Below are positions 46,286-55,684 of a DNA stretch of 64,000 nt, piece after piece. Below the pieces are notes generated by a model, which was not told the origin of the DNA, did no database searches, and saw only the letters and a program-made list of their open reading frames with translations. A program made the translations under genes and the position numbers. This DNA is from RYN-230 sp963793825 (lineage in GTDB: Bacteria > Actinomycetota > Actinomycetes > Streptosporangiales > Streptosporangiaceae): contig CAWCBE010000010.1 in NCBI GenBank assembly GCA_963793825.1, positions 1 through 64,000 on the forward strand, written 5' to 3'. Numbering within the stretch: the first letter of the stretch is position 1; each line of letters begins with the position of its first letter.

Positions 46286-47602
46286 TCATCCCCGGTGCCC
46301 GCCCCAGCCGCTGTCCGGCCCGGGGCCGCCGTGCGGGCCGGGGGCGGCGTGGCCATTACCGTACGGGCCGTTACCGCGGGTGCCCCTGTCGTACGGGGCC
46401 ACGTCGTAGGGCGCACTGTCGTAGGGGTGGCCACCGTACGGGCCCGGCTCCGGATGGCCGCCCGGGTAGGGGCCCGCGGGGCCGCCCGGGTAGGGGCCCG
46501 GGGCGGCCGCCCGGCCCGCGGCCCGGTCCCGGATGATCCCGATGACCTCGGCCGCGAGCTGGTCGTCGGTGTCCCGGTGACCCATGCTCGAGGCCGCCTG
46601 CGACATGGCCGCCACCAGTTGCGCGTCCACCAGGACCGGCAGCAGGTCGGAGCGGATCCAGTCCGCGCTCAGGTCGGCGTCGGCGACGATCAGGCCGCCG
46701 CCCGCCGCCTCGATCGGCAGCGCGTTGAGCCGCTGCTCGCCGTTGCCGTGCGGCAGCGGCACATACACCGCGGGCAGCCCGACGGCGGTGAGCTCGGCGC
46801 AGGTCATCGCACCGCTGCGGCAGATCGCGAAGTCGGCTGCGGCATAGGCCAGGTCCATCCGGTCCACGTAGGGCAGCGTGATGTACGGGGGGCCGCCGGG
46901 TGGCGCCTGGACCTGGATGTCACTGCGCGGCCCGAGGATATGCAGCACCTGGAGGCCGGACGCGCGGATGGCCTCGGCGGCGTCCAGCACCGCGTAGTTC
47001 AGTGACCGGGCCCCCTGCGAGCCCCCGGTGACCAGCAGCACCGGCAGGTCGGGCCGGAGCCCGAAGTGCGCCCGCGCCTTGTCGGCCAGGGCCAGCCGGT
47101 CCAGGCGGGAGATCTCGTACCGGAGCGGGATGCCGACGTACCGCGCGTGCGGCAGCTTGGTGCCCGGCTGGCCGGTGAACACGTGCCGGGTGAACCGGGC
47201 GCCGATCCGGTTGGCCAGCCCGGGGCGCGCGTTCGCCTCGTGCACCACGATCGGCACGTGGCGGCGGCGCGCGGCCAGGTAGCCGGGAGTCGCGACGTAG
47301 CCGCCGAAGCCGACCAGCACCTCGGCCCCGGAGGCCTCCAGCACCCGGCCCGCGGCCGCCACCGAGGCGTTCAGCCGTCCCGGCACGCTGAGCAGCTGCG
47401 GCGTGATCTTGCGGGGCATCGGCACCGGCGGGATCAGCGCCAGCTCGTAGCCGCGCAGCGGGACCAGCCGTGTCTCCAGGCCGCGTTCGGTGCCCAGGCA
47501 GACCACGCTGATCTGCGGATCGGCCCGGCGCAGCGCATCAGCGAGCGCCAGCGCGGGCTCGATGTGGCCCGCGGTCCCACCGCCTGCGAGTACGACGCTC
47601 AT
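46286..47602 (-). CDS. murG: UDP-GlcNAc transferase MurG with Gly/Pro/Tyr-rich tail
   Basis: Makes lipid II from lipid I at the inner membrane face. N-terminal GGGTAGHIEPALALADAL, hydrophobic patch, GGYVATPGYLAA, HEANARPGLANRIGARF, VTGGSQGARSLN and the donor site GAMTCAELTAVGLPAVYVPL are all present. The family ends near residue 365; here about 75 more residues follow, rich in Gly, Pro and Tyr with PYPGG/PYGGHPYD-like repeats. That tail is unusual and probably disordered. ATG start at 47602; follows ftsW by 18 nt. Confidence 0.96.
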   Translation of the reverse strand: MSVVLAGGGTAGHIEPALALADALRRADPQISVVCLGTERGLETRLVPLRGYELALIPPVPMPRKITPQLLSVPGRLNASVAAAGRVLEASGAEVLVGFGGYVATPGYLAARRRHVPIVVHEANARPGLANRIGARFTRHVFTGQPGTKLPHARYVGIPLRYEISRLDRLALADKARAHFGLRPDLPVLLVTGGSQGARSLNYAVLDAAEAIRASGLQVLHILGPRSDIQVQAPPGGPPYITLPYVDRMDLAYAAADFAICRSGAMTCAELTAVGLPAVYVPLPHGNGEQRLNALPIEAAGGGLIVADADLSADWIRSDLLPVLVDAQLVAAMSQAASSMGHRDTDDQLAAEVIGIIRDRAAGRAAAPGPYPGGPAGPYPGGHPEPGPYGGHPYDSAPYDVAPYDRGTRGNGPYGNGHAAPGPHGGPGPDSGWGGHRG

Positions 47603-47620
47603 GGCCGGCCACTCCCTCTC

Positions 47621-48931
47621 TCACCGACGGCGCCCGGTTCCGGCTGGCTTCGTGCGCCCTCCGGCCAGGCCCAGCCAGCTTAGGACCCGGAGCCCGGCGC
47701 CGGGGCCAGCCTCGGCAAGGGCCTGCGCCGCACCAGGTTCCCGTTTCGCGAAAGACATCAGCATGCCCAGCGCCACCATCGTCACCATCAGGGAGGACAG
47801 CCCCTCGGAGATCAGCGGGAGAGGCACCCCGGTGATCGGCAGCAGGCCGATCACCGCACCGATGTTGACCACGGCCTGGCCGACGATCCAGGCGGTGGCG
47901 GCGCCTGCGGCCAGCCGCATGAACACGTCCTCCACCCGCCGGGCGATCCGCAGCCCGGCGTAGGCGAGGCCGCCGTACAGGAATGTCACGCAGAGCGTGC
48001 CGATCAGGCCGAGTTCCTCGCCCAGGATGGCGAAGATGAAGTCGGAGGTGGATTCCGGGACCCAGCCCCACTTCTCCCGGCTGGCGCCGAGCCCGACGCC
48101 GAACCAGCCGCCCGAGCCCAGCGCCCACTTGCCCTGGATGGGCTGCTGGTTGGTGCCCACCGGGCTGCCGCCGGCGTGAAAGAAACCGGTCAGCCTTTCC
48201 ACCCGGTAGGGCTGGACCACGATCATCGCCAGCAGGGCCAGCCCGATCATGGCCAGGATGCCGAGGAAGATACGGCCGGGCGTGCCGATGATCCACAGCA
48301 GCGCCAGGAAGATGATCAGCAGGATGAACGTGGTGCCCAGGTCGTCGCCCAGCATCACCAGCATGGCGAGGATGCCGACCCCGGGCAGCAGCGGGATGAG
48401 CAGCTGCCGCCAGTCGCCCAGCTGGCCCAGCTTGTCCTTGCGGGCCAGCAGGTCGGCGCCCCACAGCAGGAACGCGAACTTGGCCAGCTCGGACGGCTGG
48501 AACTGGATGCCGCCGAACTGGATCCAGCGGGCCGCACCCCCCTGCGTCTGGCCCACGACCAGCACCAGGACCAGGCCGAGCAGCGAACCGAACATCAGCG
48601 GGTAGGCGGCCGCCCGGAACCGGCGTGGTGCGGAGTGCGCCGCCAGCCACATGCAGGGCAGCCCGATCAGCACGCCGAACAGCTGGTGCTGCAGGCCGGA
48701 CCAGGGCGAGATGCCCTTCATCAGGCCGGTCGCGGATGACGTGGACAGCACCATGACCAGGCCGAGCGCGAGCAGCAGCGTGGTCAGGCCGAGCACCAGG
48801 TAGAAGGAGGTGAGCGGCCGGTCCAGGAAGCCGAGCCGGGCGGACACCCGCTCCCGGGCCTGGCCGGCCCAGGACGCCGGGCCGACGTGCTGCCGCGCCG
48901 GCCGCAGCCCGGTCTGGGTGGACGAGCTCAC
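47621..48931 (-). CDS. ftsW: Peptidoglycan polymerase FtsW
   Basis: SEDS-family glycosyltransferase of the septum, 436 residues with about ten membrane helices. Recognised by LVMVLSTSSATGLMKG, GGAARWIQFGGIQFQPSELA, LPGVGILAMLVMLGDDLGTT, GLGASREKWGWVPESTSDFI and PITGVPLPLISEGLSSLMVT. GTG start at 48931. The 126-nt gap to mraY holds no ligase remnant; murD, which belongs here in relatives, is absent. Confidence 0.95.
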   Translation of the reverse strand: MSSSTQTGLRPARQHVGPASWAGQARERVSARLGFLDRPLTSFYLVLGLTTLLLALGLVMVLSTSSATGLMKGISPWSGLQHQLFGVLIGLPCMWLAAHSAPRRFRAAAYPLMFGSLLGLVLVLVVGQTQGGAARWIQFGGIQFQPSELAKFAFLLWGADLLARKDKLGQLGDWRQLLIPLLPGVGILAMLVMLGDDLGTTFILLIIFLALLWIIGTPGRIFLGILAMIGLALLAMIVVQPYRVERLTGFFHAGGSPVGTNQQPIQGKWALGSGGWFGVGLGASREKWGWVPESTSDFIFAILGEELGLIGTLCVTFLYGGLAYAGLRIARRVEDVFMRLAAGAATAWIVGQAVVNIGAVIGLLPITGVPLPLISEGLSSLMVTMVALGMLMSFAKREPGAAQALAEAGPGAGLRVLSWLGLAGGRTKPAGTGRRR

Positions 48932-49057
48932 CGTCGGGCCGCCGGGCGCCGGTCGGCGGGAACGGTCCGGGCGGCGGGCAGGGATCGGCTCATGATCCCA
49001 GTTTCGCCGCCGGCCGCCGCGACCCAGCGGACATCTGCCGCGTGTCGCGCGGGAGAC

Positions 49058-50119
49058 TTACTTGGGCATCCACTCCACGTAGAAGACGCCCAGGCCGAGC
49101 GCGACGAACATGGCTGAGATCAGCCAGAACCTGATCACGATGGTGGTTTCCGCCCAGCCCTTGAGCTCGAAGTGATGCTGCAGCGGCGCCATCCGGAACA
49201 CCCGCTTGCCGGTCATCTTGAACGAGCCGACCTGGATTATCACCGAGAGCGCGATAAGCACGAAGATGCCGCCCAGGATGGCCAGCAGCAGCTGGGTCTT
49301 GGTGCACACGGCCAGGCCGGCCAGCACCCCGCCGAGGGCCAGCGACCCGGTGTCGCCCATGAAGATCCGGGCCGGCGGCGCGTTCCACCACAGGAAGCCG
49401 AAGCAGGCGCCGAGCACCGACGCGGCGACCACCGCGAGGTCCAGCGGGTCGCGTACCGAGTAGCAGTGCGGGGCCAGGAACGTGGTGCAGTCGTTGCGCA
49501 GCTGCCAGTTGCCGATCAGTACATAGGCGGCGAGCACCAGGCAGGCGCACCCGGTGGCCAGGCCGTCGAGCCCGTCGGTGAGGTTGACCGCGTTGGACGT
49601 GCCGGCGATCAGGAAGACGATCCACAGCATGAACGCGGTGACCCCGAGCGACGGGCCGAAGTCGCGCAGGAAGGACAGGTGCGCGTCGGCCGGGGTCAGG
49701 TCGTACCCGTCGGCGAACCGCTGCTGCACGACCAGCACGGCGAACACCGCACCCACCACGGCCTGCCCGGCCAGCTTGGCACTGCTGCGCAGGCCCAGGC
49801 TGCGCTGCTTGTAGATCTTGATGAAGTCGTCGATGAAGCCGACCACGCCCAGGCCGACCATGAGCATCATCACCAGCACGCCGGAGACCGAGGGCTCCTG
49901 CCCGGTGACGATGTTGCCGAGGAAGTAGCCGACCACCGCGGCGATCACGATGACAGTGCCGCCCATGGTCGGGGTGCCGCGCTTGGTCGCGTGCCCGGCG
50001 GGCCCTTCCTCCCGGATCAGCTGGCCGTAGCCGCGGCGGGAGAAGATCCGGATGGCCAGCGGCGTGCCGAACAGGGACAGCAGCAGCGATACCCCGGCCG
50101 ACAGGAGGATGGTCCTCAC
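49058..50119 (-). CDS. mraY: Phospho-MurNAc-pentapeptide transferase
   Basis: Forms lipid I on undecaprenyl phosphate. 353 residues, about ten membrane helices. Catalytic motifs: GVVGFIDDFIKIYKQRSLGL, TSNAVNLTDGLDGLA and FMGDTGSLALGG; the cytoplasmic MAPLQHHFELKGWAETTIVI is intact. The GTG start overlaps the murE stop as GTGA, so murF, usually between them, is missing. The C-terminus VEWMPK is normal. Confidence 0.97.
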   Translation of the reverse strand: MRTILLSAGVSLLLSLFGTPLAIRIFSRRGYGQLIREEGPAGHATKRGTPTMGGTVIVIAAVVGYFLGNIVTGQEPSVSGVLVMMLMVGLGVVGFIDDFIKIYKQRSLGLRSSAKLAGQAVVGAVFAVLVVQQRFADGYDLTPADAHLSFLRDFGPSLGVTAFMLWIVFLIAGTSNAVNLTDGLDGLATGCACLVLAAYVLIGNWQLRNDCTTFLAPHCYSVRDPLDLAVVAASVLGACFGFLWWNAPPARIFMGDTGSLALGGVLAGLAVCTKTQLLLAILGGIFVLIALSVIIQVGSFKMTGKRVFRMAPLQHHFELKGWAETTIVIRFWLISAMFVALGLGVFYVEWMPK

Positions 50120-51708
50120 GGCGCTGTCTCCCTGATCCGGGCGGCGTCCCGCCCGCCGTGGCCGGCCAGCACGTCCGCCAGTGCGTCGGCCGCGACCTCG
50201 CGGTCATCGAACGGGGTCACGGTGCCCCCCGCGTACTGGCCGGTCTCGTGCCCCTTGCCCGCCACCAGCACGACGTCACCCTTGCCCGCCCCGGTGACGG
50301 CCAGCTGGATGGCGGCCGCCCGGTCCGGCTCGATGATCATCCGCGCGCGGTCGGCGGGCGGCACGGTGAGCACGCCGGCCAGCATCTCGGCCAGGATGGC
50401 CAGCGGGTCTTCCGACCGCGGATTGTCACTGGTCAGGATGGCCAGGTCGGCGAGCCGGGCGGCCGCCGCACCCATCAGCGGCCGCTTGGCCCGGTCCCGG
50501 TCACCGCCGCAGCCGAGCACGATGGCCAGCCGCCCCTGGGTGACCGGCCGCAGGGCCCGCAGCACCGCCTCCACCGCGCCGGGCTTGTGCGAGTAGTCCA
50601 CCAGCACGGTGAAATCCTGGCCCCGGTCCACCCGCTCCAGGCGGCCGGGCACGCCGGGGCAGGCGGCCACCCCGGCCACCGCGGTGGCCAGGCCGATGCC
50701 CGCCTCGACCAGGGCCACGATCGCGCCCAGGGCGTTGGCCACGTTGAACGGGCCGGGCAGCGCCACCGAGGCGTCGGCGGCCACCCCGCCCGGGCCGACA
50801 ACCCGGAACGTGCTGCCGTCGGCGCCGCCGCGCACGTCGGCGGCCCGCCAGTCGGCGGCTGCCTCGCCCGCGGCCGAGCAGGTGGTGACGGGGATCCGCG
50901 CGGTCGCGGCCAGCCTGCGGCCCCACGGGTCGTCGATGTTGACCACGCCGGCCCGGGCGAAGCCCGGGGTGAACAGGCTGGCCTTGGCCGCGAAGTAGTC
51001 CTCCATGCCAGCGTGGAAGTCCAGGTGGTCCTGGGACAGGTTGGTGAAGATCACCACGTCGTACGAGGTGCCCGCCACCCGGCCCAGGGCAAGTGCGTGA
51101 CTGGACACCTCCATGGCGGCCGCGGTCACTCCCTGCCGCACCATCCGGGCCAGCAGGGACTGCAGGTCAGTGGCCTCCGGGGTGGTCAGCGTGCTCGCCG
51201 TGACCTGGCCGGCCACCCGGGTCTCCACCCCGCCGGCCAGCCCGGTCAGGTGCCCGCCCAGCCGCAGCCCGGACTCGAGCAGGTACGTGGTGGTGGACTT
51301 GCCGCTGGTGCCGGTCACCCCGAGCAGCAGCAGCCGGGATGACGGGTCCCGGTGCACCCAGGAGGCCACCTCGCCCAGCCGGGCGCGGGGGTCGGCCACC
51401 ACGAACACCGGCAGCCCGCAGTGGGCCGCCAGGCTCTTGCCATCCGGGTCGGTGAGCACGGCCACCGCGCCCGCGTCGGCCGCGTCGTCGCAGAACCCCG
51501 CCCCGTGGTGCCGGCTGCCGGGCAGCGCGGCATACAGGTCCCCCGGCTGCACCCGGCGGGAGTCGTGGGTCACGCCGGAGACCAGCACCGGGCCGCCCGG
51601 CCCGGCGAACGGGTCCGGCTCCGCCCGGCCGGTGCTTACCCCGAGCAGCATGGCCAGTTCGGACAGCGGACGCGGCGGGACATCGCGTGGAAGGAGAGCC
51701 GCAGGCAC
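50116..51708 (-). CDS. murE: UDP-MurNAc-tripeptide synthetase
   Basis: Adds the third residue to UDP-MurNAc-L-Ala-D-Glu. 530 residues. P-loop GVTGTSGKSTTTYLLESGLR (about 131-150). TTPEATDLQ binds UMAG. DNPRSEDP (about 425-432) is the meso-diaminopimelate signature, so the cell wall is predicted to contain meso-DAP. No second ligase domain is present, so this is not a MurE-MurF fusion. It lies 19 nt after ftsI and overlaps mraY. Confidence 0.96.
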   Translation of the reverse strand: MPAALLPRDVPPRPLSELAMLLGVSTGRAEPDPFAGPGGPVLVSGVTHDSRRVQPGDLYAALPGSRHHGAGFCDDAADAGAVAVLTDPDGKSLAAHCGLPVFVVADPRARLGEVASWVHRDPSSRLLLLGVTGTSGKSTTTYLLESGLRLGGHLTGLAGGVETRVAGQVTASTLTTPEATDLQSLLARMVRQGVTAAAMEVSSHALALGRVAGTSYDVVIFTNLSQDHLDFHAGMEDYFAAKASLFTPGFARAGVVNIDDPWGRRLAATARIPVTTCSAAGEAAADWRAADVRGGADGSTFRVVGPGGVAADASVALPGPFNVANALGAIVALVEAGIGLATAVAGVAACPGVPGRLERVDRGQDFTVLVDYSHKPGAVEAVLRALRPVTQGRLAIVLGCGGDRDRAKRPLMGAAAARLADLAILTSDNPRSEDPLAILAEMLAGVLTVPPADRARMIIEPDRAAAIQLAVTGAGKGDVVLVAGKGHETGQYAGGTVTPFDDREVAADALADVLAGHGGRDAARIRETAP

Positions 51709-51727
51709 GGGCCGAGGTTACCTCTGA

Positions 51728-53800
51728 TCACGGCGCCATGAGCCGGACGTTGGGACGCTTGCCGCCATCGGGCGGAATGTGCAGCGCGGTCAAGGCGAAC
51801 TTCATCACCTTGCCGAACACCGGGCCGGCCACGATGTCGCCGTAGTAGCCGCCCTTGCGCGGATTCTGCACGTTGACCGCGACGACCAGTTGCGGGTCGC
51901 TGGCCGGGGCGATCCCGATATAGCTCGAGCCGTACAGGCACAGGCAGCCGCTCTGATTCGAGATCTGCGCGGTCCCGGTCTTGGACGCCACCGAGTAGCC
52001 CGGGATCAGGCCCCAGGGCTGGGCCCCGTTGACCGCGTCCAGCCAGGGCACCTGCTGGAGCATGGCCATCAGCGAATGGGCGGTCGTGGCCTGGATGACC
52101 CGGTGGCTGGCCGGCTTCGGCGCCGGGACGAACTGGCCGCTGGCGGTCGTGGTGCCGGCCACGATGGACGGCGCCACCCGGATCCCGCCGTTGGCGATGG
52201 TGGCGTACACGCTGGCCATCTGCACCGCGGTGACCGCCACGCCCTGGCCGAACGCCATCGTGTAGCGCAGGTCACCCCACTTGCCCGGCTGGTAGATGAG
52301 CCCGTCGCTCTCGGCCGGGAGGCCCGGCACGCTGGGCTGCCCGATGCCGAAGCTGCGGAAGTAGTCGTACTGCATCTGGGGGCTGATGTGCTGCGCGACC
52401 TGGACCATGCCGACGTTGCTGGATTGCACCAGGATGCCGGCGATGGTGAGCCGCTCGGTCGGGTGGTAGTCCGCGTCGTGGAAGGTGAACCCGTGCCAGA
52501 CGATCTGGTCTGGCACCGTGTAGGCGCTCATCGGGGTCTGGCCGCCGTGCTCCAGGGCGGCCGCCACCGTGATCACCTTGGCCGTGCTGCCCGGGTCGAA
52601 CACGTCACTGACCGGCATGTCCACGGTGTTGGCCAGGGTGGCCGGGCTGGCCGGGTTGTAGGACGGGGACTGTGCCATGGCGAGGATCCGCCCGGTGCTG
52701 GGCTGCATGACAACCACGGTGCAGCTGTCCGCCCGGGTCTGCCGGACCCGCAGGGCGCAGGCCTGCTCGGCCTCCCACTGCAGGCTGGACATGATGGTCA
52801 GCTTCACGTTGCTGCCCGGCACCATCGCCGGGCTGGTCTGGCCGGCCACCGGGATGGGCTGGCCGTTCGTGCCGATCTGGGTCTCCTGCTCGCCGTCCCG
52901 CCCGGCCAGCAGCCGGTTGTAGGACTCTTCGACCCCGGCCCGGCCGACCAGGTCCCCGCGGCCGTCCGTGTTGGCAAAGCCGACGATATTGGCGGCCAGG
53001 TCGCCGTTGGGGTAGACGCGGGTGTAGGTCGGGGTGAGGGTGATGCCGGGCTCACCGAGCGCGCCGATCCGGGACGCGTCCGCGGCCGAGATGCTCTGCT
53101 TCAGCACCACCCACTGCGGCGAGCTGGGATGCTGCAGTTTCGCCATGATCGCCGCGGTCGTCATCCCGAGCGGCCCGGCCAGCGCGCTGGCCACCGTGGC
53201 GAAGGACACCTTCGCACGGGTGATCGTCGGCGGGTCGGCGATCACCTGGTCGGTCTGCACGGTCATGGCCAGCGTCGTGCCGTCGGCGGTCGTGATCGAG
53301 CCGCGCAAGGCCGGCACCGGGGTAGTGCTGAGCCGGAACTGGTCGGCCTGGGCCCGGTAGGACGGGCCCTCCATGATCTGCACCTGGATGAGCCGCCCGG
53401 CGACCAGCGACAGCGCGAAGCCGACGCACAGCATGGCGATGCGGACCCGGCGCCGCGGGTTGCCCAGCGCCAGCGTGGCCCGGCGGGCGGCGCCCCGGCG
53501 CGGCGGCGGCTGCCGGGGTGGCCGGCCGCCCGGCCCGCCGCCGCGCCCGGCCGAAGGGCGGCCCGTCCCGCCGCCCGGGCCGGCCGGACGGGCGGCGCGC
53601 TGGCCACGGCGGCCGGGAAAACGGCCGCCCGGCCCATGCCGCTGGGCGCGCTCCTGCCAGCTGTCCGCGCGCGGTCCCGCGGCCCCGTCACGGGAGCGCC
53701 GGGCCGCGGGCGGGCGGCGCGGCCCGGCCCCGGCCGGGGGCCGGTCCCCGGCGCGCGGGGCGGGGCGGCTGCCTGGTCCCTCGCCCTGGCCGCCCCTCAC
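51728..53800 (-). CDS. ftsI: Septal transpeptidase FtsI (PBP3)
   Basis: Class B penicillin-binding protein, 690 residues. The first ~115 residues are Arg/Gly/Pro-rich, then the helix IAMLCVGFALSLVAGRLIQV. Dimerisation domain begins RGSITTADGTTLAMT. Transpeptidase motifs: STAK with Ser at about 404 (FDPGSTAKVITV), SSN (VQSSNVGMVQV) and KTGTA (VASKTGTAQIS). CLCLYGSSYIG near the active site has a Cys pair. The start overlaps ftsL by four bases. Confidence 0.95.
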   Translation of the reverse strand: MRGGQGEGPGSRPAPRAGDRPPAGAGPRRPPAARRSRDGAAGPRADSWQERAQRHGPGGRFPGRRGQRAARPAGPGGGTGRPSAGRGGGPGGRPPRQPPPRRGAARRATLALGNPRRRVRIAMLCVGFALSLVAGRLIQVQIMEGPSYRAQADQFRLSTTPVPALRGSITTADGTTLAMTVQTDQVIADPPTITRAKVSFATVASALAGPLGMTTAAIMAKLQHPSSPQWVVLKQSISAADASRIGALGEPGITLTPTYTRVYPNGDLAANIVGFANTDGRGDLVGRAGVEESYNRLLAGRDGEQETQIGTNGQPIPVAGQTSPAMVPGSNVKLTIMSSLQWEAEQACALRVRQTRADSCTVVVMQPSTGRILAMAQSPSYNPASPATLANTVDMPVSDVFDPGSTAKVITVAAALEHGGQTPMSAYTVPDQIVWHGFTFHDADYHPTERLTIAGILVQSSNVGMVQVAQHISPQMQYDYFRSFGIGQPSVPGLPAESDGLIYQPGKWGDLRYTMAFGQGVAVTAVQMASVYATIANGGIRVAPSIVAGTTTASGQFVPAPKPASHRVIQATTAHSLMAMLQQVPWLDAVNGAQPWGLIPGYSVASKTGTAQISNQSGCLCLYGSSYIGIAPASDPQLVVAVNVQNPRKGGYYGDIVAGPVFGKVMKFALTALHIPPDGGKRPNVRLMAP

Positions 53801-54399
53801 GGAACGTACCCGGGCACGGCGGGGACCCCGGGCTCGGTCGTGGGCTGGCTGATGAGCCGGCCGGTGCGCAGGTTGAGGAACGATGTCAGCGGCGGGTCGA
53901 TCATGCCCAGCTGCCTGGCCCGGAGGGCGATCTCGGACAGCGCGGAGGCCGCCGCGATCTGCTGCTGGAGCGTCTGGACCTGCTGCTGGCGGGCGGCCTG
54001 GGCCTGCTGCAGCGAGTTGATCTCATAGGAGCCCGAGGCGAGGATGGTATTGATCACCAGCAGGCAGATCAGCCCGCCGCCGAGCAGCCCGGTCACGAAC
54101 AGGATGAACGGCGTGCGGGCGATGGCCGCCGACGGCCCGGCGGCCCACCGCCCGGACTGGCGGTCCCAGCCGGTGCGGCGCGCGGGCGCCGGGCGGCGCG
54201 GCAGCCCGCTCCCGGCGCCGCGGCCCGGGCCGGCCTTGCGGTCCGGGCCGGCGCGGCGGCCGGTCCGCGGGACCGCCGTGCGGCCGGCCCCCGGAGCCGT
54301 GGCCCGGCCCGGCCGCACCGGGACGGCCAGTCCCGGCTCCCCGGGCCGCCCCCGTGACCGCGCCCGTGCTCCTGCCCGCGTGTCACTGCCCACGCTCAC
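53797..54399 (-). CDS. ftsL: Cell division protein FtsL
   Basis: Small bitopic divisome protein, identified by place and architecture. About 95 residues of basic Arg/Gly/Pro-rich cytoplasmic tail come first, followed by one helix (FILFVTGLLGGGLICLLVIN). The short periplasmic coiled coil is EINSLQQAQAARQQQVQTLQ and QQIAAASALSEIALRARQLG. The C-terminus PGVPAVPGYVP resembles Streptomyces FtsL. The start is in the 121-nt gap after rsmH; its stop overlaps ftsI. Confidence 0.85.
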   Translation of the reverse strand: MSVGSDTRAGARARSRGRPGEPGLAVPVRPGRATAPGAGRTAVPRTGRRAGPDRKAGPGRGAGSGLPRRPAPARRTGWDRQSGRWAAGPSAAIARTPFILFVTGLLGGGLICLLVINTILASGSYEINSLQQAQAARQQQVQTLQQQIAAASALSEIALRARQLGMIDPPLTSFLNLRTGRLISQPTTEPGVPAVPGYVP

Positions 54400-54520
54400 T
54401 GCCGTGCCCCCCTGTCCGGTCCGCTCCGCATGGTCCCCCGTGACCTCGTCCCGTTCGTACCGCTCATCCCGCCCGTGCCTGCGGCCCGGTCAATACCTCC
54501 AGGGGCCGCCGGCGCCCGGA

Positions 54521-55480
54521 TCACGCCGCCGCCCTGATCCGCTCGGCGGCCCGCAGCCGGGCCGGCGCGGCCCGCGGGTTGCGGCTGACTTCCTCCGCCG
54601 AAGGCCGCTGCGCGCCCCGGGTGAGCAGCCGGAACGCCGGGCGCGCGGACTCCAGCGGGACCGGCAGCCCCGGCGGCGTGCGGTCGGCCGACGCCCGCGC
54701 CAGCGTGGTCTTGACCAGGCGGTCCTCCAGGGAGTGGTAGGCCAGGACCACGATCCGGCCGCCGACCGCCAGGCTGTCCAGGGCGGCGGGCATCGCGCGG
54801 CGCAGTGCGTCCAGCTCACCGTTGACCTCGATGCGCAGCGCCTGGAAGGTCCGCTTGGCCGGGTTGCCGCCGCTCCGCCGGGCCGGGGCGGGAATGGAGT
54901 CGCGGACGATCGCGGCCAGCTGGCTGGTGGAGGAAAGTGGAGCGCGGCCGCGCTCTCGGACCACCGCGTCGGCGATCCGCCGGGCGAACCGTTCCTCGCC
55001 GTAGTCGCGCAGCACCTGGGCCAGCTGGCGGGCCGGATAGGTGTTGACCACCTCGGCCGCGGTCAGCGGCCGGGTCTGATCCATCCGCATGTCCAGCGGC
55101 GCGTCATAGGAGTAGGCGAAACCGCGCTCCGCGTCGTCGAGTTGCGGTGAGGACACCCCGAGGTCGAACAGGATGCCCTGGACCCGCAGGTCACCCTGGC
55201 TGGCCAGGACCTCGGGCAGCTGGTCGTAGACCGCGTGCACCAGCGTGACCCGGTCGGCGTAGCCAGCCAGCAGGCGGCGGGACTCCTCGATGGCCTGGGT
55301 ATCGGTGTCCACGCCGATCAGCGTGAGGCCCGGGTGCGCGTCCAGCAGGGCGCGGGCATGCCCGGCGCGGCCCAGGGTCGCGTCGACCAGGATGGCCCCC
55401 CGGGGCTGCAGGGCCGGGGCGAACAGGTCCACGACCTGCTCGACCATGACCGGCAGATGCCCGGCTGCCGAGCCGCTCAT
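54521..55480 (-). CDS. rsmH: 16S rRNA m4C1402 methyltransferase
   Basis: SAM-dependent methylation of 16S rRNA C1402. 319 residues from the ATG at 55480 (MSGSAAGHLPVMVEQVVDLF). HLPVM opens the family; SAM loop VDATLGRAGHARALLD; ILFDLGVSSPQLDDAERGFA; RDYGEERFARRIADAVVRER; RIEVNGELDAL and VLAYHSLEDRLVK are all conserved. Second gene of the dcw operon, 204 nt after mraZ; that gap holds only GC-rich palindromes. Confidence 0.96.
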   Translation of the reverse strand: MSGSAAGHLPVMVEQVVDLFAPALQPRGAILVDATLGRAGHARALLDAHPGLTLIGVDTDTQAIEESRRLLAGYADRVTLVHAVYDQLPEVLASQGDLRVQGILFDLGVSSPQLDDAERGFAYSYDAPLDMRMDQTRPLTAAEVVNTYPARQLAQVLRDYGEERFARRIADAVVRERGRAPLSSTSQLAAIVRDSIPAPARRSGGNPAKRTFQALRIEVNGELDALRRAMPAALDSLAVGGRIVVLAYHSLEDRLVKTTLARASADRTPPGLPVPLESARPAFRLLTRGAQRPSAEEVSRNPRAAPARLRAAERIRAAA

Positions 55481-55684
55481 CGGACCCCCTCTCACCCCGC
55501 CGCACCCGGGGCGCGGATGCGGCGGGCGGCGTGCCTGCCTGTGTGCTCCCGGCCAGGCCCCCATCCGCGCGATGCGCGGGCCCCGCGTCCCCTGGCGCCG
55601 GGGAAGTGACGCCAGCCGACGTGAGTGCCCAGGCGCGGGTGGGAAGCCTCGCCGAGCACGCGGCACCGGTTGACCCGGTACCGC

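Noticed and set aside
50116..51708. MurE-MurF fusion that would explain missing murF
   Set aside because: 530 residues hold a single Mur ligase with one P-loop and one DNPR motif.
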